A DNA stretch of 64,000 nt from Terriglobus roseus DSM 18391 (GTDB taxonomy: Bacteria; Acidobacteriota; Terriglobia; Terriglobales; Acidobacteriaceae). Positions 44,451 through 52,928 of this stretch are shown here, in pieces. Made by a program: the position numbers and the translations under genes. The notes below the pieces were generated by a model. The model ran no database searches. It saw only the letters and a list, made by a program, of their open reading frames with translations, and was not told the origin of the DNA. Each line of letters begins with the position of its first letter. Position 1 is the first letter of the stretch. The stretch is from positions 806,001 to 870,000 of the forward strand of contig NC_018014.1 of assembly GCF_000265425.1 (NCBI RefSeq), given 5' to 3'.

Positions 44451-47400
44451 GTGCTATCTTCTCGTTCCAAACTCCGCTTGGCCAGTTGGAGCAACCTCTT
44501 AGTTCCCCAATCCAACGTCGCGTTCAGCCCTCTTTGGTCCCTTCCAGTTGCCTGTGTCCTGGCTTTGGGAGCTTCCGGCTTCGCGGGTGCCCAGGTTACG
44601 TCCGGCACCATTCTCGGCTCCGTTCAGGATACATCCGGGGCGCTGGTCCCTGGTGCGACGGTCACCGCCACCGCGCCCACGCTGGGCATCACGCGTACTG
44701 TAACTTCGGGCTCCAACGGCACCTTTTCGTTGCCGAACCTGCCCGGCGGCTCCTACACGCTGACGGTTTCCATGACGGGGTTCCAGCAGCTCAAGAAGGA
44801 TGGCATCATCCTGAGCTCAGCTGACCGTCTGAATGCCGGCGTGTTCCAGCTCCAGATCGGTACCGAAGCGCAGACGGTCAGCGTCACCGCTGACCAGGGT
44901 CAGTTGCAGATTCAGGCGAACTCCGGCGAGCGTTCGGACCTCATTACCGGCAAGCAGTTGAACGACATCGCTCTCAACGGCCGTAACGTTCTCGATATCG
45001 TCCGCGTCATCCCCGGCGTCTCCGGTTCGGGCAGCTTCGGCGTATCGGGCACCGGCGGCCTGGACAGCTACAGCGTCAACGGCACCCGCGCGAACCAGCA
45101 CGAGTTCACCATCGATGGTGCATCCAACGTCGACACCGGCAACAACGGCGGCACGCAGGTAACCATCAACACAGACGCGATTGCGGAAGTGAAGGTGCTG
45201 ACCAGCAACTATCAGGCCGAGTTCGGCAAGGCCGGCGGCGGATCGATCATCGTCACTACTCGCGGCGGCACAAATGACTTTCACGGCAATGTGCACTTCT
45301 TCCATCGCAACGAAGGCATGGACGCGCGTAGCTGGCTGGAGAACCGTAACAAGACCGCTCAGCAGCTGTACCGACTGAACACCGTCGGAGCACAGATTGG
45401 CGGACCCATCGTGAAGGACAAGCTCTTCTTCTTCTTCTCGACTGAGTTCTACCGCCAGTTGCAGCCGGGCGCTGTCAACCAGTACCGGGTACCCACCGCG
45501 CTGGAACGCACGGGCGACTTCAGCCAGAGCAAAGACAGCAGCGGCAACGCGCTGACAATCTACAACCCGAACACTGGTCTTCCCTTCGCCAACAACCAGG
45601 TGACGGCGGCACAGTTGACCCCGGCACAGGCGGCGAACTACACGCAGATTCAGCGCATTCTGAACCTGTATCCGCAGCCCAACGTGACGAGCAACGCAAC
45701 CTATAACCGCCAGGATCCTCTGTCATTCGATCACCCGCGCACGGAGTACATTGCCCGCGTGGATTACCAGATCAGCTCGACTGAGCGTCTCTTCGGCCGT
45801 TACATCAACAACCAGGACACGCAGATGGGCCCCTTCGGCAATTTCGGTCTGCAGTGCAGCTCGAACCTACAGTTTGCAGGCGGTTGCACGAACTCACAGC
45901 CCGGCTGGAATGCTTCGCTTGACCTGACCAGCACCATCACGCCAACAGTTGTGAATGAAGTCAGCGTTGGACCCAGCGTTTACCGCTCGCGCATTGAGGG
46001 TGTAAACGGCAACATCAGCGTTGGTGCGAACAACATCAACCTGCCGCTGCTGTTCCCGGTCACGTCGGGCACGTCCATCCCGGACTTTTCATTCAGCGGC
46101 AACGGCCAGAACTATCCCAGCAGCTACCTCGGTTCCACACCCTGGCACCAGGCCACCACGACGATCAACGCGAACGACAACCTGAGCTGGAGCTATAAGA
46201 GCCACACCATGAAGTTTGGTGCGTTCTACCAGCGGGCGCGTAAGGATCAGATCAGCTACGGCAATAGCAACGGGCAGTTCAGCTTCAGCAACGCCTGCAC
46301 CAGTGTTGGTGGCTGCCTTGCCGGATCGACGTCCAGCAACCAGGGTTCGCCCTTTGCTTCTGCTTTGGTTGGGTCATTCAACAGCTTCTCGCAGAGCAGC
46401 GCGCGTCCAACAGGGTTCTTCCGTTACAACCAGTTCGAGTTCTACGCTCAGGACACGTGGCAGCTCACGTCGCGCTTCACCCTGGACTACGGCGTTCGTT
46501 TCGTCTACATCCCGCCGCAGTATGACGCGAAGAACCAGATCGCTCTCTTCACGCCGTCTGCTTATGATCCGGCAGCTGCCGTCGCCATCAACCCCACCAG
46601 CGGCGCCATCGTTGGCGGCACGGGCAATCGCCTGAACGGCATGACCTATGCCTCGAACGGTACGCTGCCCAAGGGTGGATGGAACAGCCGCGGCATTATG
46701 TATGAGCCGCGTGTTGGCTTCTCGTGGGATACGTTTGGCGACCGCAAGGGCGTTCTCCGTGGCGGCTTCGGTATCTCGCATGACCGTTCGCAGGGCAACT
46801 TGGTCTTCAATACGGTCTTCGGTAATCCGGCTCTTGTAACCACACCGTCGCTGACCACTGGCAACATCACAGGAATCGCAACCGCGGCACAGTCGGCTCC
46901 GGGTGTTCTGTCCGGCATCTACGGCGCTGATATTACAGGCCAGGTGCCGACCACCTATAGTTACTCGCTTGGTATTCAGCGTGAAGTTGCACCGGGCACC
47001 ACGCTCGATGTCGCTTATGTTGGAACGCTGTCCCGTCACCAGGTAACTGCGCGCGATCTGAACCAGATCCCGTATGGCACCACCTTCACACGGGCAGCGC
47101 AGGATCCGTCGAAGTATGCCGGCGGCGTTGTGCCCGCGGTAGAACCGAACCTTGCACCTGAGTATCGTGCGGCTGGCTTGTCGTTCAGCGGCGCGAATGC
47201 TTACCAGACGAACTACCTGGCGCCTTACAAGGGCTACGACCAGTTGGAGTATTACAAGTTCGACGGTACCTCCAACTATCACTCGCTGCAGCTTTCTGTG
47301 CAGCGTCGGTTCTCACGCGGCCTGACCTTTGGCGGCGTGTACACCTGGTCCAAGGCGATGACGACTTCAACTGCCGACGAGACATTCGTCGATAAGTTCA

Positions 47401-48032
47401 ACCCCAAGCTCTACAGCTACGGTCCTGCCGGATTTGATCGTCGTAACATCGGCTCTATCAATTACGTCTATGATCTGCCAAAGATCGCGCAGCACTTCGG
47501 TAGTGCATCGCGCTTCATGGCTTACATCACGGACGGCTATCAGCTCTCTGGTCTTGCAAACTTCCAGAGTGGCAACCCCGTTCGCAATGCACTGTACTCG
47601 CCTGCCAATCAGCTTACCGGCGGACGCCAGTATAGCAAGACGCCGCCGGCCTACGTAGGTGTGGATCAACAGGGCAACCTGATCCTGCCAACGATCGGCG
47701 CACCGACGCAGGGCGCACCGGGCAGCATCCGCAACGATGCTCTCGTCACCTGGGATAGCTCGATCTTCAAGAACTTCGCATTCGGCAAGTCGGATGGTGG
47801 TCGCTACATTCAGCTCCGCGGCGAGTTCTTCAACGTCCTCAATCACACCAACTTCTCTTCACGTGACTACGGCGCAAACGTGACTCTGCCCAGCTACAAC
47901 TCGGCCAGTAACACGTATACGCCACTGTCGATCGTCAAGGATTCCGCATGGGGTACGCCAACCGGCGTTCGCAGCCCAAGCGGTCCTGGCGGCCCGCGTG
48001 TGATTCAGTTGGCAGCAAAGATCTACTTCTAA
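44451..48032 (+). CDS. TonB-dependent receptor with N-terminal carboxypeptidase-regulatory-like domain (Oar type)
   Basis: About 1193 residues. A signal peptide (LPVACVLALGASGFAGAQ) is followed by a carboxypeptidase-D-like beta-sandwich (GSVQDTSGALVPGATVTATAP...GSYTLTVSMTGF, about residues 50-130), a plug region (LNGRNVLDIVRVIPGVSG, then DGASNVDTGNNGG), and an outer-membrane barrel of the Oar kind. The last residues are QLAAKIYF; a terminal aromatic fits barrel assembly by BAM. Such receptors take up large substrates, often glycans, using TonB energy. The start is taken as GTG at 44451 behind GCAGGTAG; a TTG at 44430 is an alternative. Followed at once by a terminator and a GH30 enzyme. Confidence 0.92.
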   Translation: MLSSRSKLRLASWSNLLVPQSNVAFSPLWSLPVACVLALGASGFAGAQVTSGTILGSVQDTSGALVPGATVTATAPTLGITRTVTSGSNGTFSLPNLPGGSYTLTVSMTGFQQLKKDGIILSSADRLNAGVFQLQIGTEAQTVSVTADQGQLQIQANSGERSDLITGKQLNDIALNGRNVLDIVRVIPGVSGSGSFGVSGTGGLDSYSVNGTRANQHEFTIDGASNVDTGNNGGTQVTINTDAIAEVKVLTSNYQAEFGKAGGGSIIVTTRGGTNDFHGNVHFFHRNEGMDARSWLENRNKTAQQLYRLNTVGAQIGGPIVKDKLFFFFSTEFYRQLQPGAVNQYRVPTALERTGDFSQSKDSSGNALTIYNPNTGLPFANNQVTAAQLTPAQAANYTQIQRILNLYPQPNVTSNATYNRQDPLSFDHPRTEYIARVDYQISSTERLFGRYINNQDTQMGPFGNFGLQCSSNLQFAGGCTNSQPGWNASLDLTSTITPTVVNEVSVGPSVYRSRIEGVNGNISVGANNINLPLLFPVTSGTSIPDFSFSGNGQNYPSSYLGSTPWHQATTTINANDNLSWSYKSHTMKFGAFYQRARKDQISYGNSNGQFSFSNACTSVGGCLAGSTSSNQGSPFASALVGSFNSFSQSSARPTGFFRYNQFEFYAQDTWQLTSRFTLDYGVRFVYIPPQYDAKNQIALFTPSAYDPAAAVAINPTSGAIVGGTGNRLNGMTYASNGTLPKGGWNSRGIMYEPRVGFSWDTFGDRKGVLRGGFGISHDRSQGNLVFNTVFGNPALVTTPSLTTGNITGIATAAQSAPGVLSGIYGADITGQVPTTYSYSLGIQREVAPGTTLDVAYVGTLSRHQVTARDLNQIPYGTTFTRAAQDPSKYAGGVVPAVEPNLAPEYRAAGLSFSGANAYQTNYLAPYKGYDQLEYYKFDGTSNYHSLQLSVQRRFSRGLTFGGVYTWSKAMTTSTADETFVDKFNPKLYSYGPAGFDRRNIGSINYVYDLPKIAQHFGSASRFMAYITDGYQLSGLANFQSGNPVRNALYSPANQLTGGRQYSKTPPAYVGVDQQGNLILPTIGAPTQGAPGSIRNDALVTWDSSIFKNFAFGKSDGGRYIQLRGEFFNVLNHTNFSSRDYGANVTLPSYNSASNTYTPLSIVKDSAWGTPTGVRSPSGPGGPRVIQLAAKIYF

Positions 48033-48052
48033 CCCGCGGTATCCCTCCTGAC

Positions 48053-48086
48053 ACTGGGCTGACCTACAGGTCAGCCCAGTATTTTT
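48053..48086 (+). terminator. Rho-independent terminator after the TonB receptor gene
   Basis: ACTGGGCTGACC, loop TACA, exact reverse complement, then ATTTTTC. It lies between the receptor and the GH30 gene, so read-through is needed if they share a transcript. Confidence 0.85.
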
Positions 48087-48114
48087 CTAACTCAGCGTCT
48101 TAAGAAGGATCCGC

Positions 48115-49521
48115 GTGACCTGTTCTAGATTTCTGCTCTTCACCTCGGCAATTGTGCTCGTAACACCACTCACGGCACAGACAGTGCAAGCTGTGCAGAC
48201 TACTGTCGACCTGTCACGGACGATGGTGCCCATGCCAGCAGCTAAGTTTCAGAAGCAGGCTACCGCCGCTTCGTCTTCGATCTCGATCGATGACAGCAAA
48301 CGCTTTCAAGTCATCGATGGCTTTGGCGCCGCATTTGTCGAGGGTTCGGCATACCTGTTGCAGCACGAACTGACTGCCACGCAGCGCGCCGATGTCATGA
48401 CGAAACTTTTTTCTCCGACGCAGGGAATCGGCCTGAGTGCAATGCGCCTGCCGATTGCATCCACGGATTTATCGCGCACTCACTACAGCTACGACGACAT
48501 GCCAGCTGGGGAGCAGGACCCCGCAATGGCGCACTTCTCCATCGAGAAAGATCGCGTCGATGTGTTTCCAACGGTGCGGGAAGCATTGAAGCTAAATCCG
48601 CGTATGACCTTGATAGCATCGCCGTGGAGCATGCCGGCGTGGATGAAGACCAAACCCACCATGAACGGTGGCATGCTGCGCGAAGACGCGGAGCCGGCGT
48701 TCGCAAAGTATCTTGTGCGGTCGCTGCAGGCCTTCCAGCAGGAAGGTATCAAGCCGCAGTATCTGACCATCCAGAATGAGCCGTTGAATGAGACGAAGGA
48801 TTATCCCGGTACGCTGCTGAAGGCCGATCAGGCGAAGCGCTTCATCGGACGTGATCTTGGCCCGGCGCTACGCGCTGCCGGCTTGAAGACGCAGGTACTC
48901 GCGTACGACCACAACTGGGATCATCCGGAGTACCCGCTGGAAGTAACTGCTGATCCTGCTGCTCGCCCCTTTACTGCCGGCTCTGCGATGCACTGCTATG
49001 GTGGAGCCGTTAACGCGCAGGATGGCATGCACAATGCCGATCCAACAAAGGGCATCTGGATGACTGAGTGTTCCGGTGGCACGTGGCAGAAACAAGCGCC
49101 ATTAGCGACCACTGCGGATCTGATCATCGGATCGACGCAACATTGGGCGAAGGCCGTTGTCCTCTGGGGCATAGCGCTTGATCCCAAGGGTAATCCGCAT
49201 GCTGGCGGATGCGGCACGTGCCGCGGGTTGCTGACCATTGACTCTTCGCAACACCCGGCGAAAATCACCTGGAACGGTGACTTTTACGCTCTTGAACATG
49301 CCAGCAAGTTTGTTCATCCGGGAGCGGTGCGCGTTGCCTCGGAGGCGACTGGCTCCGGCGTTCAGCAAGTTGCCTTCCGTAATACTGACGGCACCATTGC
49401 GCTGCTTGCATTCAATGCCGGCGATGCGAACCAGTCGCTCAGTCTGAACTGGCGCCAGCGCTCGGCTTCGGTTACGCTCCCTGCGCATTCGCTTGTCACT
49501 TACACCTGGAACGGTCGCTGA
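48115..49521 (+). CDS. Secreted glycoside hydrolase family 30 enzyme
   Basis: 468 residues; a signal peptide ends near LTAQT (residue 22). The catalytic barrel shows IDGFGAAFVEGSAYLL, the acid/base in QNEPLNET (around 217) and the nucleophile in WMTECSGG (around 320), the GH30 pair of glutamates. A beta-sandwich closes the protein. GH30 members act on glucosylceramide, beta-1,6-glucans, xylans and related glycosides; the exact subfamily is not clear. Start is GTG at 48115 with AAGAAGG upstream. It sits beside the TonB receptor and is a likely partner in glycan use. Confidence 0.9.
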   Translation: MTCSRFLLFTSAIVLVTPLTAQTVQAVQTTVDLSRTMVPMPAAKFQKQATAASSSISIDDSKRFQVIDGFGAAFVEGSAYLLQHELTATQRADVMTKLFSPTQGIGLSAMRLPIASTDLSRTHYSYDDMPAGEQDPAMAHFSIEKDRVDVFPTVREALKLNPRMTLIASPWSMPAWMKTKPTMNGGMLREDAEPAFAKYLVRSLQAFQQEGIKPQYLTIQNEPLNETKDYPGTLLKADQAKRFIGRDLGPALRAAGLKTQVLAYDHNWDHPEYPLEVTADPAARPFTAGSAMHCYGGAVNAQDGMHNADPTKGIWMTECSGGTWQKQAPLATTADLIIGSTQHWAKAVVLWGIALDPKGNPHAGGCGTCRGLLTIDSSQHPAKITWNGDFYALEHASKFVHPGAVRVASEATGSGVQQVAFRNTDGTIALLAFNAGDANQSLSLNWRQRSASVTLPAHSLVTYTWNGR

Positions 49522-49855
49522 GCATTGTTGCTCCGAATTTAGGATGTGTCTCTTGCTGTTGGCAGCCTTCCCTCTGTCTCTGTTCAAGTTGACTGGCAGT
49601 CATTGGACCGCTTGCAAATGCCAAGGCAGACACGATGGGTTCCGGAGTCTCGCTGACTATCCAGAAGACACGGTCACGGTGCTCGAAGGCTCGATGACAC
49701 GCGTCTCCATAGACGCTTCGAACGGGGCAGCATTGCAGGTAACCGTCGACGTAGAGAATGCCTTCGAGATAGCAGGCGATGATCTCGCGTAACTCTACAT
49801 TCACCAGCGTGCGGGAAGCCTCTAGGCCTTCCAACGAATCAGTCTGAAACCGCAC
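49496..49855 (-). CDS. Possible small hypothetical protein (no family)
   Basis: A 119-residue open frame read from a GTG start, opposite to the GH30 gene end. Its codons favour G or C at the third base (roughly 65 percent by eye), and it has hydrophilic coding-like character (LEGLEASRTLVNVELREIIACYLEG), but there is no good ribosome site and no recognisable motif. It overlaps the last 26 bases of the GH30 gene. A plus-strand frame covers the same area, so real coding on either strand is unsure. Confidence 0.3.
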   Translation of the reverse strand: MRFQTDSLEGLEASRTLVNVELREIIACYLEGILYVDGYLQCCPVRSVYGDACHRAFEHRDRVFWIVSETPEPIVSALAFASGPMTASQLEQRQREGCQQQETHPKFGATMLSDRSRCK

Positions 49856-50041
49856 GAGCGACGCACCGTCACCCGACGTTGCAGTCCAACGAACTTATTT
49901 ACTGGAGAGCGAGCAGTCGAATTCGGGTAACCGGGCCAGGAGCTTACGACTTATGCGCAGGCGGCCCGGTAAAGGCTGACTTACGTACAACTTTAACGCT
50001 GACGAGTTAGCAGATACTCCGCGAGGCCCCGGATTCGCGGC
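49522..50041. other. Gap between the GH30 and stress-protein genes
   Basis: Apart from the weak minus-strand frame ending at 49496, no gene is supported. The stretch 49856-50041 has mixed composition and no clear hairpin or repeat. Confidence 0.5.
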
Positions 50042-51019
50042 TTAGATCTGGGGTTGCGCAAGCATAGCGCTAAACTGTGGAGGCATCAGCACATCGATTG
50101 GAAGCCTGTTTGGGATTGCCAGCACGGGGCACCGCGCTTCTCTCACGATTGCAGCGAAGGTCGACCATGGTGCGTGTTCATCGTGCAGCATGCCTTCCGA
50201 TATGCCTGTGATGATGACGCCGGCCCCATACTCTTCCGCAGTCTGAACAACGATGTTCTGCGGCACGCCGTGTTTCGCGATTAGTCCAACAGTGCACGAT
50301 GAGGTGATGTCCTGCAGCAAGCTTGTCCGCATGCGATGACGTGCAAAAATCTCTTCCGCCTCCTGCGACTGTGCGAGCAGCGGCACTTTCTTATGGTTGA
50401 TCACGTGTAGCGCGTACAGTTCACCCTGGAAACGCGTCGCTACTGCGGCTGCAAAGCTCGTCGCAGAGGCGCAGCTTTTACCCAAGTCTGTCGCGAGCAA
50501 GATTTTGCGGAATGGGTTGCCGGATACGACTGCATGGGGTTCGACGATTAACGTCGGGCAGCTTGCTCGCCTCATCAGGCCTTCCGCTAAGGATCCTGTG
50601 GCAATGCGTGCGAGGCCAGACGCACCATGTGATCCCACAATGATGAGGTCGATTTGCTCCGAAGTGACAAGTTGCTGAATTAATTCAAAGGGTGATTCAG
50701 CGGCAGCAATCTCATGGTGAGTGACAGAATTCAGAGATGGTCGAGCAGCCACTGCTGCTTTGAGTCTCTTAATTCCAGCTTGAATACAGGATTCACGAAA
50801 ACACGCGCCGTCGTGGCCGCTTCTTTCATCCGGTGAATGAGTCGAGACCGAATGTACCAGGAAGACTTCGGAATGGAAGTACCTGGCAATGCATAGCGCA
50901 GCTTCCAGAACCCTGAGGGCCTGATCATCGAAGTCCAACGAGACAAGGATCCTATTGATCCTTAACTTGTCTGGTCGCGGTAGCATGCTGAGAACATCAT
51001 TGAGCTGCGAAACTTGCAT
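50042..51019 (-). CDS. Tandem universal stress protein (two UspA domains)
   Basis: 325 residues: two UspA folds in a row (domain 1 about 20-160, domain 2 about 170-315). Domain 1 has the ATP-binding pattern GSHGASGLARIATGSLAEGL (G-x2-G-x9-GS), ending PTLIVEP. Domain 2 begins RKILLATDLG but its second half (GVIITGISEGML) has lost the usual G-x2-G-x9-G(S/T) motif and so may not bind ATP. Upstream on the minus strand lies GGAAGGGGG and a CRP/FNR-like box. Likely a response to anaerobic, starvation or redox stress. Confidence 0.88.
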   Translation of the reverse strand: MQVSQLNDVLSMLPRPDKLRINRILVSLDFDDQALRVLEAALCIARYFHSEVFLVHSVSTHSPDERSGHDGACFRESCIQAGIKRLKAAVAARPSLNSVTHHEIAAAESPFELIQQLVTSEQIDLIIVGSHGASGLARIATGSLAEGLMRRASCPTLIVEPHAVVSGNPFRKILLATDLGKSCASATSFAAAVATRFQGELYALHVINHKKVPLLAQSQEAEEIFARHRMRTSLLQDITSSCTVGLIAKHGVPQNIVVQTAEEYGAGVIITGISEGMLHDEHAPWSTFAAIVREARCPVLAIPNRLPIDVLMPPQFSAMLAQPQI

Positions 51020-51454
51020 GTTTCTTGCCCCCTTCCAGCCGACTCAAGAATAACTACAGAGAGGGTCAGCGGTGGTGATAGAAATCACAGGCGGTACACA
51101 AGCGATGCGCAGAAGGATTCGCGAAGAGTATAGCAATATTTTTGAACGTCTAGCTATCGCGTTCCGGGCGATTAGAGAAGCTGCAGACTATCTCCAAAAT
51201 TGCTGACATCCCAATTGACAAAAAGTTATGACTTCTGCCGGGTCAGTTCCTGATTTCTTCGGGAGTTATACCTTCTTCCCCGGCATAACTAATGTTTTGG
51301 ATATGGTGCTGAATCGGCGCCTGCGAGTGCGAATGCATAACGTGCAGATCGGACTTATGGTGGGCTGATCAAGGAATTGTCTCTCGAGCGGAGCCAGCGG
51401 ACTAACTCAAACAGTGTTATGGGGTTGTCGGAGCGGCGTAAACCAAGATTGAAT
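51020..51454. other. Gene-free, relatively AT-rich region before tRNA-Ala
   Basis: Holds the promoter elements of the stress-protein gene (51047-51088) and, at 51224-51242 and 51264-51282, two imperfect direct repeats (AGTTAT then CTTCT; 14 of 19 bases match by eye) exactly 40 bp apart. No gene was seen. Confidence 0.55.
51047..51088 (-). promoter_or_regulatory. CRP/FNR-family box and -10 of the universal stress protein gene
   Basis: On the minus strand TGTGA-N6-TCACC (51084-51075 core, perfect GTGAT-N4-ATCAC dyad at 51075-51088) is centred 41.5 bases before base 51040. A TATTCT -10 box occupies 51052-51047, which places the start of transcription at about 51040. This is the class II activator geometry of CRP/FNR-type promoters. 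Confidence 0.45.
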
Positions 51455-51530
51455 TGGTGGACCTGAGCGGGATCGAACCGCTGACCTCCTCGTTGCGAAC
51501 GAGGCGCTCTCCCAGCTGAGCTACAGGCCC
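51455..51530 (-). tRNA. tRNA-Ala (anticodon CGC)
   Basis: Minus-strand cloverleaf: acceptor GGGCCTG/CAGGTCC (one G-T pair), D stem GCTC/GAGC, anticodon stem CCTCG/CGAGG with loop TTCGCAA, T arm AGCGG/CCGCT around TTCGATC, then A and encoded CCA. 76 bases. Anticodon CGC reads GCG codons. The alanyl-tRNA editing gene is the next gene upstream on this strand. Confidence 0.95.
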
Positions 51531-51588
51531 TTCGTGTTGCTCTCGTCGCGCGGGCGCGCGGCGTGTGTTTGCTGCAACAGTTCTCCTG

Positions 51589-51617
51589 AGTGTAGCAGGA
51601 AGCAGATTGCCACTCAA
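51589..51617 (-). promoter_or_regulatory. Sigma-70-like promoter of tRNA-Ala
   Basis: On the minus strand TTGAGT, exactly 17 bp, TACACT, just past the AlaX stop codon. The expected start lies near 51582, leaving a leader of about 52 bases before the tRNA. So the tRNA has its own promoter. Confidence 0.55.
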
Positions 51618-51630
51618 CGCCGGATGGGCG

Positions 51631-52920
51631 TTAGTCTCTCTGGGATACCTGCGCCTTTATAGTGGCTGCCAAATCGTCAAAACGGTCGGTCGGCATCGCT
51701 CCCTGCGCCAGGTCCTTGCCGCCGCCTCCGCGTCCGCCCAGCGTCTCCAGTGTCAGGCGTAGAAGCGTCCCGCAGTCTGCAACGCCGGGCTTTGCTGCAA
51801 GGACGACGGCCATGCGTTCCGGCTCCGCAATGCCGATCAGGGCCAAAGCGACGGACGTCGTGCTGATCAGCGAGGATGCCAGCGCTTTTGCGTAGCTCGC
51901 ATCGCGGCCCGAATGCCGGGGATCCAGGCGAGTCGTCAGAGCCAGAATCGAACCGCGCTCCAGCGTGAGCTCCGCAGCGCGCGATGCCATCCTTTCCGCT
52001 TCGAGCGATGCGAGTTCGGCCAGCAGAGTCGCCCGTTCTTTGGCGGTGGCCTTTGAGTCAGCCTGCAAACGTCCTACGCTGGCGGCGATGGCTTCGACTC
52101 CGGTCGAGAGTGCCTGCGAGAGCGTCTTGAGAAGATGAAAGTCGGCCTCTGCAGCCCTCATTGCGCGGTCGCCGCACACAAAGGACAGCCGCATGGTGTT
52201 TCGCACTCGCTCGGTGCCACGGATCAGCAGAGGGCCGATCTGTGCAGTTGTTGCGACGTGTGTGCCGCCACAGGAGTTGGTATCGATCCCTTCGCCAATC
52301 TCCACGATTCGAATCCGGCCAGAGCGCGGCGGTAACTTCCGCAGCACGCCCGCGGCGAGCATCGCTTCGGCCTCCGCCTGATCGACATAGCGGATCGAGA
52401 AGGGGAGTGCAGCCGCGATGACATCATTGACACGCGTCACCGCCTGATCGAACTGGGCATCATCCAGGGCCGGGCCATCTAGGTCAATCGTCGATAGATC
52501 TTCGCCAAGGTGGAAGGAAACCGTTTTCGCGTCAAAGTCCCGTAGCAGAACTGCCGACAACAGATGCTGCCCGCTGTGCTGCTGCATGTGGTCGCGGCGG
52601 CGAACGGAATCGACAGTGCCGCGGACCGCGGTGCCTTCCTGTAGAGGCTTCGATGTTGTGTGCCAGACTTCGCCCGTTTCGTCTTCTTCGACGTCGGTGA
52701 CTGGAGCATCCAGCGACGCGCCGGAGCGCGCCGTTGCAGTCAGCTTGCCCGTGTCGTTCGGCTGTCCGCCGCTGGTCGGATAGAAGGCAGTGCGGTCCAG
52801 CGCGATTTGCCAAACCTGTCGTCCGTCAACTCGGGCGACCTCACGGATAGCCGTGACCTCAGCCGTAAACTCCAGGGTCCAAGGCTCGTCGTAGTAGATG
52901 CGTTCGGCAGCATGACTCAC
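51631..52920 (-). CDS. AlaX-type alanyl-tRNA editing hydrolase
   Basis: 429 residues, the long AlaX-L form. The N-terminal beta-barrel is like the AlaRS editing domain (FYPTSGGQPNDTG), then the zinc motifs: HxxxH in QQHSGQHLLSAVL and CGGTH in DTNSCGGTHVATT. A coiled-coil region (KATAKERATLLAELASLEAERMASRAAEL, in part) and a DHHA1 C-terminus (GGRGGGGKDLAQG) follow. AlaX proteins cut Ser or Gly off mischarged tRNA-Ala in trans. It follows fbp by 8 bp and ends 101 bp before tRNA-Ala on the same strand. Confidence 0.9.
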   Translation of the reverse strand: MSHAAERIYYDEPWTLEFTAEVTAIREVARVDGRQVWQIALDRTAFYPTSGGQPNDTGKLTATARSGASLDAPVTDVEEDETGEVWHTTSKPLQEGTAVRGTVDSVRRRDHMQQHSGQHLLSAVLLRDFDAKTVSFHLGEDLSTIDLDGPALDDAQFDQAVTRVNDVIAAALPFSIRYVDQAEAEAMLAAGVLRKLPPRSGRIRIVEIGEGIDTNSCGGTHVATTAQIGPLLIRGTERVRNTMRLSFVCGDRAMRAAEADFHLLKTLSQALSTGVEAIAASVGRLQADSKATAKERATLLAELASLEAERMASRAAELTLERGSILALTTRLDPRHSGRDASYAKALASSLISTTSVALALIGIAEPERMAVVLAAKPGVADCGTLLRLTLETLGGRGGGGKDLAQGAMPTDRFDDLAATIKAQVSQRD

Positions 52921-52928
52921 GAAAAGTG

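Noticed and set aside
46374..47282. A 302-codon minus-strand frame inside the TonB receptor
   Set aside because: Antisense shadow; no domain, and the receptor frame is clearly coding.
49493..49792. Plus-strand 99-codon frame
   Set aside because: Starts inside the GH30 gene in another frame, with no ribosome site and no known domain.
51224..51282. Two imperfect 19-bp direct repeats 40 bp apart
   Set aside because: Only 14 of 19 bases match and no partner site or gene context supports them.
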